Shown: one piece after another, positions 1-6,344 of the stretch | Layout of the letters: each line of letters begins with the position of its first letter | Numbering within the stretch: position 1 is the stretch's first letter | DNA from: Tepidisphaeraceae bacterium | Lineage (GTDB): Bacteria; Planctomycetota; Phycisphaerae; Tepidisphaerales; Tepidisphaeraceae | Reading direction: 5' to 3' | DNA: 8,195 bases | Assembly (NCBI GenBank): GCA_025450555.1 | Contig: JANWHF010000228.1 | Span: 1-8,195, forward strand | The notes under the pieces: generated by a model | Database searches by the model: none | What the model was told of the DNA's origin: nothing | What the model saw: the letters and a program-made list of their open reading frames with translations, nothing else | Program-made: the position numbers and the translations under genes

Positions 1-2535
1 CTCGAGGCGTTCTCTCCATTCATTCCGCTCAATGCGGACGACTCGAGCCTGCCGGCGACGGTGCTTCGATTTACGCTAAAAAATGTGGGGGACAAGCCGG
101 TGAAGCCGGCGCTTTCAGGCTGGTTGGAAAATGCGGTGGGCCTCAATAGTGCAGATGTAACTGATGGCAAACACCACAATCGCATCATTCGTGAGCATAA
201 CCTGCTCTTGCTCGAATGCAGCGCTATTGAAGCGGAGCAAGTCGCTGCCCAGTCACAGCGCCCGCCGATGGTCTTTGAAGATTTCGAGGGCGACGACTAC
301 GGCAAATGGACCACATCAGGAGAAGCCTTCGGCTCTGGACCAACCGCCGGCGCGACAGCACCCAGCCAGAAACTGGCGAATTTCCAGGGCAAAAAGCTGG
401 CCAATTCCTTCTTCAAAGGCTCCGACCAGGCGCAGGGAACGCTTGTCTCGCCAGAGTTCAAGATCGAGCGGCGATTCATCAATTTCCTGATCGGCGGCGG
501 CAATCATCCGAACCAGACCTGCATCAATCTGCTGATCAATGGCAGAGTGGTTCGCACCGCGACAGGGCGAAATTCGGACCGTATGGAATGGGCGTCATGG
601 AACGTCTCGCAATTTGAGAACGCGACGGCACGCATTGAGATTATCGATCGCGCTTCAGGGGGTTGGGGGCATATCGACATCGATCAAATCGAATTCGCGG
701 ATGAGCCGCGCAGGTCGGCTATCCCATTCGCGAAGCTGCCGGATGTTGGAACGCTTGTGTTGGCCCTGCTTGAGCCGACGGCATCCGATGCCGGCACTCC
801 ATCAAGCGAGCATGGGAATGACACGGTTTCGCTTTCGCAGAAGATCGTGGGCCGACTGACGCGCGCGGTTGAATTGAAGCCCGGCGAGTCTCACATCTCG
901 ACGTTTGTTCTGGCGTGGCATTTCCCAAACCTTTCGATGCGAGGCGTCAAGGGAGGAATCGGGCGCTATTACGCGACGCGATTTGAATCGGCATCGGCGG
1001 TCGCGCGATACGTCGCGCAGAATTTCGATCGTCTTTATCAACAAACCAAGCTCTGGCACGAAACCTGGTACGATTCGTCGCTGCCCTACTGGCTGCTCGA
1101 TCGAACACTTTTGAACATCTCTATTCTCGCCACTTCGACGGCGATGCGATTTGCCGACGGGCGATTCTACGGCTGGGAAGGCGTCGGCTGCTGCGAAGGG
1201 ACTTGCACGCACGTCTGGCAATACGAGCAGGCGATGGGCCGACTCTTTCCGGAATTTGACATCCTGCTGCGCGAGCGCGTCGATTTCAATCCGGAAGTCG
1301 GCTTCCATCCGCAGGGATGGATCGGTCATCGCGGCGAATTTCTGGGGCCGGCCGTCGATGGGCAGGCTGGCACGATCCTGCGCGCCTACCGCGATCATCA
1401 GATGTCGGCAGACGATGCTTTCCTTAAGCGGAAGTGGCCAGCCATCAAAAAAGCGATCGGCTGGATGATCGGCCAGGACGGCAACAACGACGGCATTCTC
1501 GAAGGCCCGCAACACAATACGCTGGATGCCGAGTGGTTTGGGCCAGTGCCCTGGCTCAGCGGGTTGTATTTGGCGGCGGTGACCGCAGGCAGGGAGATGG
1601 CCCGGGAAATGGATGATGGCGAATTTGCGGGCCGTTGCGACGCGATTTCGAAAGTCGGTATCGACAATCTCGTGAAGCGCACGTTCAACGGCGATTATTT
1701 TGTCCAGATCCCTGATCCGAAGCACAAGGATTCGGTCGGCTCCTACGATGGCTGTGAGATCGATCAGGTGATGGGCCAAAGCTGGGCGCATCAGGTCGGA
1801 CTGGGGCGTGTATTTCCGCAGGAACAAAACCGAAAAGCATTGGAGGCCATCTATCGCTACAACTTCACCCCTGACGTCGGCCCCTACCGAAATGCCCACA
1901 AGCCCGGCCGATGGTATGCGATGCCAGGCGAGGCGGGGTTGTTGATGTGTAGCTGGCCGCATGGTGAAGGCTCGCGCATTCACAAGGCCTTCGATTATTA
2001 CTTCAACGAATGCATGAACGGGTTTGAGCACGAGGCGGCCAGTCACATGATCTGGGAAGGCCTGCTGGAAGAAGGGCTGGTGATCGAGCGCGCTCTGCAT
2101 GACCGATACAGCGGGGGCCGGCGAAACCCGTGGAACGAAGTCGAGTGCGGCGACCATTACGCCCGCTCGATGGCCAGCTATGGCGTTTTTACAGCGATCA
2201 CTGGATATAGCCATCATGGGCCTAAGGGACACCTTGGCTTTGCGCCGAAATTGAAGCCGGAGGATTTCAAGGCCGCCTTCACGACCGCGCAGGGATGGGG
2301 AAGTTTCAGCCAGCGTATCGCGAATCAGAAACTGGATGCCCAAATCGCACTGGGCTGGGGCCAGCTTGTGTTGCAAACGCTTTCGCTTGAGCTGCCGAAG
2401 GATTTCAAGGTGACTCAAATCGATGGCGCACCGGGTGCGGTGCAATTTGCGACAAACGCCAATGTGTTGACCATAACGTTCCCGCAGAAAATCACGTTGT
2501 CTGCCGGTCAGAAACTGGAACTGACAATTCACTAG
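1..2535 (+). CDS. GH116-family glycosidase (GBA2-like/DUF608 catalytic domain) with an inserted beta-sandwich module; 5' end cut by the window
   Basis: The reading frame is open from base 1, and the residues before the GTG at 61 (ending SPFIPLNADDSSLPATVLRF) read as a typical GH116 N-terminal domain, so the gene starts upstream; 844 residues are visible. Family members are retaining glycosidases acting on beta-glucosides, xylosides or GlcNAc-sides; the substrate here cannot be told. Numbering from base 61: N-terminal beta-sandwich to about residue 285, interrupted at about 68-214 by a module running from VFEDFEGDDYG to GGWGHIDIDQIEFAD, resembling the GH32/levanase C-terminal beta-sandwich; then an (alpha/alpha)6 catalytic domain with CCEGTCTHVWQYEQAMGRLF (377-396), DGILEGPQHNTLD (477-489) and a C-terminal ECGDHYARSMASYG block. 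E481 aligns with the GBA2 nucleophile; the expected acid/base Asp appears to be N649, followed by E650. Export is likely from its lipoprotein neighbour but the signal peptide is not visible. The family call is firm; specificity is open. Confidence 0.92.
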   Translation, partial: LEAFSPFIPLNADDSSLPATVLRFTLKNVGDKPVKPALSGWLENAVGLNSADVTDGKHHNRIIREHNLLLLECSAIEAEQVAAQSQRPPMVFEDFEGDDYGKWTTSGEAFGSGPTAGATAPSQKLANFQGKKLANSFFKGSDQAQGTLVSPEFKIERRFINFLIGGGNHPNQTCINLLINGRVVRTATGRNSDRMEWASWNVSQFENATARIEIIDRASGGWGHIDIDQIEFADEPRRSAIPFAKLPDVGTLVLALLEPTASDAGTPSSEHGNDTVSLSQKIVGRLTRAVELKPGESHISTFVLAWHFPNLSMRGVKGGIGRYYATRFESASAVARYVAQNFDRLYQQTKLWHETWYDSSLPYWLLDRTLLNISILATSTAMRFADGRFYGWEGVGCCEGTCTHVWQYEQAMGRLFPEFDILLRERVDFNPEVGFHPQGWIGHRGEFLGPAVDGQAGTILRAYRDHQMSADDAFLKRKWPAIKKAIGWMIGQDGNNDGILEGPQHNTLDAEWFGPVPWLSGLYLAAVTAGREMAREMDDGEFAGRCDAISKVGIDNLVKRTFNGDYFVQIPDPKHKDSVGSYDGCEIDQVMGQSWAHQVGLGRVFPQEQNRKALEAIYRYNFTPDVGPYRNAHKPGRWYAMPGEAGLLMCSWPHGEGSRIHKAFDYYFNECMNGFEHEAASHMIWEGLLEEGLVIERALHDRYSGGRRNPWNEVECGDHYARSMASYGVFTAITGYSHHGPKGHLGFAPKLKPEDFKAAFTTAQGWGSFSQRIANQKLDAQIALGWGQLVLQTLSLELPKDFKVTQIDGAPGAVQFATNANVLTITFPQKITLSAGQKLELTIH

Positions 2536-2538
2536 GAG
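2534..2538 (+). promoter_or_regulatory. Shine-Dalgarno of the RbsD/FucU-like lipoprotein gene, overlapping the glycosidase stop codon
   Basis: AGGAG shares its first two bases with the TAG stop of the upstream glycosidase and lies 7 bases before the ATG at 2546. This fixes the lipoprotein start and suggests that the two genes are co-transcribed and perhaps translationally coupled. Confidence 0.75.
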
Positions 2539-2545
2539 CGATCGA

Positions 2546-3139
2546 ATGCGAATCACATTTTCAGCGGCGGCTGTACTGCTGTGCGCGTTGATCGGCGGCT
2601 GCCAGAGCCAATCGGATGCGCCGGCTTCGAGCGGTTACAGATCGGAGAGCGTGGAAGCTACCAATCCACCCTATGAATCCATGTTGATTCCGATGTTGCG
2701 CGAATATGGCCATCGCAACTGGATTGTGATTGCCGATTCGGCTTATCCGGCGCAGTCGCGAGCCGGGATTGAGACGGTGGTGACGAATTCGGATCAGTTG
2801 AAAGTGCTGCGGACGGTGTTGGATGACATCAAGAAGATGCCGCACGTGACGCCGATTGTTTATACCGATGCGGAATTGAAATATGTGCCGGAGAAAGATG
2901 CGCCGGGAATCGACAAGTATCGAAAGGATTTGGCCAAGGTTCTGGGCAATCACCAGGTGCAATCGCTGCCACATGAGCAGATCATTGCGAAGCTGGATGA
3001 GGCGGGGAAGACGTTTAAGATTTTGATTCTCAAGACGAATCTGACAATCCCTTACACGTCGGTGTTTCTGCAGTTGGATTGTGCTTACTGGGGGCCCGAC
3101 GCGGAGAAGCGGCTGAGAGAGTCGATGCAGCAGAAATAA
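2546..3139 (+). CDS. Predicted lipoprotein with an RbsD/FucU-like (sugar mutarotase-type) domain
   Basis: 197 residues. The N-terminus (MRITFSAAAVLLCALIGGCQ) is a lipoprotein signal peptide: one Arg, a hydrophobic core and lipobox IGGC with lipidated C19, followed by a Ser-rich linker. The body, about residues 40-185, resembles the RbsD/FucU family, cytoplasmic enzymes that interconvert ring forms of ribose or fucose. YGHRNWIVIADSAYPAQS (54-71) matches the family's GH...IVIADxxxP signature, keeping the catalytic-type His (H56) and Asp (D64). LILKTNLTIPYTSVFLQ (160-176) matches the C-terminal TGE.TPYAN..LQ segment, but the Asn after the Tyr is Ser here (Y170, S172). The long middle with YTDAELKYVPEKDAPGIDKY is less familiar. 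It follows the GH116 gene by 10 bases, so a role in handling sugars released outside the cytoplasm is a reasonable inference. The lipoprotein call is strong; the enzymatic role is unproven and it may instead only bind sugar. Confidence 0.75.
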   Translation: MRITFSAAAVLLCALIGGCQSQSDAPASSGYRSESVEATNPPYESMLIPMLREYGHRNWIVIADSAYPAQSRAGIETVVTNSDQLKVLRTVLDDIKKMPHVTPIVYTDAELKYVPEKDAPGIDKYRKDLAKVLGNHQVQSLPHEQIIAKLDEAGKTFKILILKTNLTIPYTSVFLQLDCAYWGPDAEKRLRESMQQK

Positions 3140-3140
3140 A

Positions 3141-3175
3141 GGCGCGCTCAACGGCTCGCAAGCGAGCCCGCTAAA
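3141..3175 (-). repeat. REP-like palindromic repeat, divergent copy, between convergent genes
   Basis: Read on the minus strand this begins TTTAGC, then forms a hairpin GGCTCGC-TT-GCGAGCC (3153-3168), then GTTGAGCGCG. It shares the leading TTTAGC, the CGCTTGCG hairpin core and the trailing GCGCG with the three other copies, but the stem bases differ by paired changes. It sits 1 base after the lipoprotein stop codon and before the ABC gene's stop, so it could also help end transcription from either side, although no T-run follows the stem. Confidence 0.6.
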
Positions 3176-3208
3176 CATGGAGGATCAAACTCAGCTCGCG
3201 AAGCCTAA

Positions 3209-4036
3209 TCATTTTCGGCGCAGAAGCGTTTCCCATGCGCCGGGGTGGACCTGTGCATAGAAGCGGCCGCCGACGCGGGTGACATCGAGGGGACAGTGGT
3301 AGACGGGGGAGAGAATTTCGCCGCGCAGAACTTCATCTGGCGTTCCGCTTGCGCCGGCCTTTCCATCATCAAGCAGTAGCACTTGCGATGTAGCCGGGGG
3401 AAGCTCTTCGAGGTGATGAGTGATCATGAGCACAGTGGGCCGATCTTCGGGATGTTGTGTGCTCAATCCCTGAATCGCAGCCAGAACTTGTTCGCGGGCA
3501 AGCAGATCGAGACCGGCCGTGGGTTCATCGAGCATGAGCAATTGCGGGCTGATGACCAAGGCCCGGGCAATGAGGGTGCGCATGCGCTCGCCATTCGAAA
3601 GAGTCGTGTAACGATGATCGGCCACGTGATGAAGCCCGACGCGGTCGAGCATTTGCGCGGCCTGGGAATATTGCGATTCGGAGACTTCGTCATACAGGCC
3701 GAGGGTTCCAAAGAAGCCGGTGAGGGCGACTTGATGGGCGGTGAGATCGGGATCGAGTTCGACCGGCGAGGTCGAGCTGACGAGCCGAAGGCCGCGACGA
3801 AGCGAATGCAGATCGACTTCGCCAAAATGCTGCCCGAGCACGCGAACATCGCCAACCGTCGGCCAAAGATGGCCGGCAAGGATTCGAGTGAGCGTGGTTT
3901 TGCCGCTGCCATTGGGGCCCAGAATCGCGGCGCAGGCGCCGGCGGGCACGGTCCAGTTGATGTCCTTGAGGATCCAGCGCTGCGAACGTCGCAGGCCGAC
4001 GCGAGATAACTCGATTGCGGGATCTGGCTGGGGCAT
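3209..4036 (-). CDS. ABC transporter ATP-binding protein, YlmA/ModF-like group, no permease nearby
   Basis: 275 residues, a single nucleotide-binding domain. Walker A is GPNGSGKTT (40-48), the signature is LSNGE (146-150) in place of LSGGQ, Walker B is LLMLDE (166-171), the D-loop is AGLD (174-177) and the switch His lies in ITHH (205-208). The Q-loop position reads LVSSTSPVEL, without an obvious Gln, as I recall for this group. The IARALVISPQLLMLDEPTAG segment, ITHHLEELP and a C-terminal tail ending in GRFYAQ are characteristic of the COG1119 (ModF/YlmA-like) group. Family members energise import or have unclear non-transport roles; the substrate is not evident and no membrane or binding protein is encoded on either side. 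A stop codon lies just upstream in frame at 4061-4063, so the ATG at 4036 is the first ATG start; no good Shine-Dalgarno is seen (weak AGAG about 11 bases before). The ATPase call is certain, the partner unknown. Confidence 0.94.
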   Translation of the reverse strand: MPQPDPAIELSRVGLRRSQRWILKDINWTVPAGACAAILGPNGSGKTTLTRILAGHLWPTVGDVRVLGQHFGEVDLHSLRRGLRLVSSTSPVELDPDLTAHQVALTGFFGTLGLYDEVSESQYSQAAQMLDRVGLHHVADHRYTTLSNGERMRTLIARALVISPQLLMLDEPTAGLDLLAREQVLAAIQGLSTQHPEDRPTVLMITHHLEELPPATSQVLLLDDGKAGASGTPDEVLRGEILSPVYHCPLDVTRVGGRFYAQVHPGAWETLLRRK

Positions 4037-4070
4037 GGTAAATCGCTCTGACGATTCCCCTCAGGCGGCG

Positions 4071-4098
4071 AAACGCGCACCGCAAGCGGTGGCGGCTA
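4071..4098 (-). repeat. REP-like palindromic repeat in the 5' leader of the ABC gene
   Basis: On the minus strand this 28-base segment runs TAGCCGCC, then the palindrome ACCGCTTGCGGT (4079-4090), then GCGCGTTT. It matches the copy at 5969-5996 in 26 of 28 bases, far beyond chance, although the two are in unrelated intergenic regions. It overlaps by one base the TATAAT box proposed for the ABC gene, so most of its hairpin would be in that gene's 5' untranslated leader. Confidence 0.8.
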
Positions 4099-4103
4099 TT
4101 ATA
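4098..4103 (-). promoter_or_regulatory. Candidate -10 box (TATAAT) for the ABC ATPase gene
   Basis: ATTATA on the plus strand reads TATAAT on the minus strand, a perfect sigma-70-type -10, 61 bases before the ABC start codon. The -35 is poor: GTCGCA (4122-4127, 18-base spacing) matches TTGACA at 3 of 6 positions. Transcription would begin near 4091, inside the REP-like repeat. Confidence 0.4.
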
Positions 4104-4199
4104 AACGGCAGAGGACGCTGCTGCGACGCGCCGGTGCAGGTTATTTATGCATCTGCAAAGGGTTAGGTTTTTGCGGCGCATGCGACAATCGTTTCCACC

Positions 4200-4228
4200 T
4201 TGCGTCACTTCGCATCGGCTCTTAACAT
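4200..4228 (+). promoter_or_regulatory. Weak candidate promoter for serA
   Basis: TTGCGT (4200-4205) and TAACAT (4223-4228) are separated by 17 bases and match the -35 and -10 consensus at 3 and 4 of 6 positions. It is correctly oriented and would give a leader of about 70 bases. Nothing better was seen between the ABC gene and serA, but such weak pairs are common by chance. Confidence 0.25.
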
Positions 4229-4287
4229 CGCCCGCTCAAAGCCGGGGCCGGCTACAACTGTGAGACCAGGCCCGCGGCGATTCTCTA

Positions 4288-4301
4288 ATCCCAGAAGGGA
4301 T
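4288..4301 (+). promoter_or_regulatory. serA ribosome binding site inside a small hairpin
   Basis: GAAGGGA (4294-4300) is the Shine-Dalgarno sequence, 7 bases before the ATG at 4308, and decides that start over the upstream TTG at 4200. The same bases form a 5-bp stem with a 4-base loop, ATCCC-AGAA-GGGAT, that pairs the GGG of the ribosome site. Confidence 0.55.
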
Positions 4302-4307
4302 ATCGTT

Positions 4308-5924
4308 ATGGCGATGCGTATTCTTGTCGCGGACAAGCTGGCCGCTGAGGGTCTGGATTTCCTCAAGCAATCGGGAATGCAGTTCGACGAAAAAGTCGGG
4401 CTGAAGGAAGACGAGCTGGCGGCGGCAGTCGGAGCTTATGACGCGATGGTCGTTCGCTCGGGGGCCAAGGTCACCGCGAAAGTGCTGGACAAGCCGGGGA
4501 ATCTGAAGGTGATCGCCCGCGCCGGCGTGGGCGTCGATAACATCGATCTGCCCGCATCCACCGCCAAGGGCATTCTGGTTCTCAACACGGCCGAGGCTTC
4601 GACCCTTTCAACAGCCGAGCATGCCCTGGCGCTGATGATGAGCCTTGCGCGCAAGATTCCGCAGGCGGATGCCCACGTAAAGAGCAAGCCTGCTAAATGG
4701 AACAAAACCTATTACCAGGGCACGCAGTTGGCCGGCAAGACGCTGGGCGTGGTGGGGCTGGGGCGCATCGGGCGCACGGTCGCCAGCCGGGCGATCGCGA
4801 TGGAGATGAACGTGCTGGGCTTCGATCCTTTTTACACCCAGCCGACCGCGCTGGATGGAAAGGTGAAGCTGATCCGTGATTTCGATGAATTCCTCGCGCA
4901 ACTCGATGTGATCACGTTCCACGTGCCCGGCGGCGAAGGCACCAGGCATCTGCTCAACAAGGAACGCCTGAACGGCAAGTGCCGGCCGAACCTGCTGGTG
5001 ATCAATGACGCCCGTGGGGAAGTGGTCGATGAAATCGCGCTGGCCGAGGCGCTCAAGAACAAGAAGATCGCCGGGGCGGCGCTGGATGTGTTCGCGAAAG
5101 AGCCGATCGCGCCGGATCATCCGCTGTTGGGGTTGGAGAATGTGGTACTGACGCCGCACCTCGGGGCCAGCACCGATGAAGCGCAGACGGCCGTCAGTGT
5201 CGAGGCCTGCAAGTCGATCGTGGCGTATCTGAAGAACGGCGAAATTCGCGGCGCGGTGAACGCCGGGAAGATCAAGCTGGATCTGCCGCCGGACGAAGCG
5301 CCGTTTGCGGATCTGGCGCGCCGGATCGGAGCACTGCTCGCGGGATTAAGCGAAGGCGGCTACAAGTCGATCACGCTCCGCGCCAGCGGCCAGCGGGCGC
5401 CGAAGTTGATGGAGACGTTGCTGCGGCTCGCGACGGTGGAGTTGCTCAAGCCGCACCTCGCGCCGCCGGTGAATGTGATCAATGTCGAGCATCTTGCGCG
5501 GAGCCGGGGCATCGAACTGCATCAGATTCACGAGCAATCGCCGCCCCAGGGTTTGGTGGGCGACATTGTCGGCGTGCGTGCCGAAGGACAGAACGGCGAA
5601 TCGCATCGCATCCTCGGCACGGTTTACGCGGATGGCTTGCCGCGCATTTTGCGCATCGATGATTTTGCGATGGACATGGTTCCCGAAGGGCACATGGTGC
5701 TGATCATCAACAAGGATCAGCCCGGCGTCATCGGAGCCGTCGGCACGACATTTGGTGAAGCGTCGGTGAATATTGCGGACATGGTCATCAGCCGGCATAC
5801 GTCGACGGCGCTGATGGTGGTGAAAGCGGATAGCACGCCGACGGATGGGTTGATGGAGAAGCTGAGGAGCCGGCCGAATATCGTGCGGGTTAAAGCCGTC
5901 GAGCTGCCGCCGCGCGGAGCATGA
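4308..5924 (+). CDS. serA: D-3-phosphoglycerate dehydrogenase, long form (catalytic, ASB and ACT domains)
   Basis: 538 residues; catalyses NAD-dependent oxidation of 3-phosphoglycerate to 3-phosphohydroxypyruvate, the first step of serine synthesis, in the cytoplasm. Residues from the ATG at 4308: substrate-binding lobe with VIARAGVGVDNIDLPAS; Rossmann NAD site VVGLGRIGR (148-156); catalytic Arg in NDARGE (R236), Glu in VFAKEP (E265) and His in LTPHLGAST (H284). An intervening allosteric substrate-binding (ASB) domain spans about 320-455 and a C-terminal ACT domain about 461-535 (GHMVLIINKDQPGVIGAVG, then ADMVISR). Length and layout match the Mycobacterium/Bacillus-type enzyme, so serine feedback inhibition through ACT is expected. 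The frame extends upstream to a TTG at 4200, but that stretch is not SerA-like and the ribosome site precedes 4308; the ATG at 4314 is a possible alternative. NDARGE where many homologues have NCARGG is a small variation. No serB or serC lies nearby; the gene appears to stand alone. Confidence 0.97.
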   Translation: MAMRILVADKLAAEGLDFLKQSGMQFDEKVGLKEDELAAAVGAYDAMVVRSGAKVTAKVLDKPGNLKVIARAGVGVDNIDLPASTAKGILVLNTAEASTLSTAEHALALMMSLARKIPQADAHVKSKPAKWNKTYYQGTQLAGKTLGVVGLGRIGRTVASRAIAMEMNVLGFDPFYTQPTALDGKVKLIRDFDEFLAQLDVITFHVPGGEGTRHLLNKERLNGKCRPNLLVINDARGEVVDEIALAEALKNKKIAGAALDVFAKEPIAPDHPLLGLENVVLTPHLGASTDEAQTAVSVEACKSIVAYLKNGEIRGAVNAGKIKLDLPPDEAPFADLARRIGALLAGLSEGGYKSITLRASGQRAPKLMETLLRLATVELLKPHLAPPVNVINVEHLARSRGIELHQIHEQSPPQGLVGDIVGVRAEGQNGESHRILGTVYADGLPRILRIDDFAMDMVPEGHMVLIINKDQPGVIGAVGTTFGEASVNIADMVISRHTSTALMVVKADSTPTDGLMEKLRSRPNIVRVKAVELPPRGA

Positions 5925-5966
5925 GAGGAGCGGTGCAGCACTGAAGCGCAGCGGCGCTCTCTGCCG

Positions 5967-5996
5967 TTTAGCCGCTACCGCTTGCGGTGCGCGTTC
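5967..5996 (+). repeat. REP-like palindromic repeat, left arm of an inverted pair
   Basis: TTTAGCCGCT is followed by the perfect palindrome ACCGCTTGCGGT (5977-5988) and GCGCGTTC. Bases 5969-5996 match the minus-strand copy at 4071-4098 in 26 of 28 positions. It lies 42 bases after the serA stop. Confidence 0.85.
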
Positions 5997-6059
5997 TTTG
6001 GTGGAGCGCTCGGCGCTGCTTCTCACTTGATCGTCGCTCGTCCGGGCGAAGCTTGCTCG

Positions 6060-6086
6060 ACGCGCTCCGCAGGCGGAGCGGCTAAA
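6060..6086 (-). repeat. REP-like palindromic repeat, right arm of an inverted pair
   Basis: On the minus strand it reads TTTAGCCGCT, then CCGCCTGCGG, then AGCGCGT. It matches the left arm at 5967-5994 with one single-base gap and two substitutions, and has its own 8-bp stem, CGCTCCGC-AG-GCGGAGCG (6063-6080). The first ten bases are identical to those of the left arm, in inverse orientation. Confidence 0.8.
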
Positions 6087-6144
6087 GTAAGCGGGACGCC
6101 GCGTGGCGGCGGCAGTCAGGTTTTAAACGGTTGTCAACTACATG

Positions 6145-6180
6145 AGGATGGCGGCGCGTTGGGCGCCGCCATCCTTTTTT
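6145..6180 (+). terminator. Strong intrinsic terminator downstream of serA
   Basis: AGGATGGCGGCGC (6145-6157) pairs perfectly with GCGCCGCCATCCT (6163-6175) around a GTTGG loop, a 13-bp stem, and is followed directly by a run of T to 6180. Orientation suits the plus strand, so it would end serA transcripts and insulate the kinase gene. It is 220 bases past the serA stop, with the repeat pair between. Confidence 0.9.
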
Positions 6181-6333
6181 AATGCGCTCTGTGCGTTACG
6201 GATTTTCTGAGCCGCTCCACTTCCAAGCACGCGGAAGCGCGGTATCATCTTCTTTGCGCGGGCAAGGCGCGGGTCGGGTTGCATTCAGCGGGATCAGGGC
6301 GCGTCTCGATCTGAAGGATCGCATTTCATTCAT

Positions 6334-6339
6334 GGAGGA
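6334..6339 (+). promoter_or_regulatory. Shine-Dalgarno of the histidine kinase gene
   Basis: GGAGGA lies 5 bases before the ATG at 6345 and is the best ribosome site in the window. It fixes the start of the kinase. Confidence 0.8.
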
Positions 6340-6344
6340 ATTCA

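Larger units (their letters stand above)
5925..6344. other. 420-base gene-free region between serA and the histidine kinase gene
   Basis: It holds, in order, an inverted pair of REP-like repeats (5967-6086), an intrinsic terminator (6145-6180) and a 160-base leader for the kinase gene. Open frames crossing it (for example 5982-6182 and 6182-6388) lack a convincing ribosome site or any recognisable protein, and I do not consider them genes. In 6181-6333 I see no convincing promoter or structured RNA; TATCAT at 6243-6248 is at best a weak -10. Confidence 0.7.

Noticed and set aside
802..2556. A 584-codon open frame on the minus strand opposite the GH116 gene
   Set aside because: Its translation has no recognisable domain, is rich in Arg, His and Pro, and lies fully antisense to a clear glycosidase; it is a by-product of GC-rich codon use.
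3153..3168. The hairpin between the convergent lipoprotein and ABC genes as a classical intrinsic terminator
   Set aside because: There is no T-run on either side, and the sequence fits the REP-like repeat family better, although it may still help end transcripts.
4200..4307. An upstream TTG extension of serA by 36 codons
   Set aside because: The added residues do not resemble SerA, and a good ribosome site stands directly before the ATG at 4308.
5346..6026. A 226-codon minus-strand frame covering the 3' end of serA
   Set aside because: Low-complexity Arg/His-rich translation antisense to the SerA ASB and ACT domains; it also crosses the REP-like repeat.
6221..6248. TTCCAA and TATCAT as a promoter for the kinase gene
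   Set aside because: The -35 match is poor and the 16-base spacing adds little; it is not distinguishable from chance.
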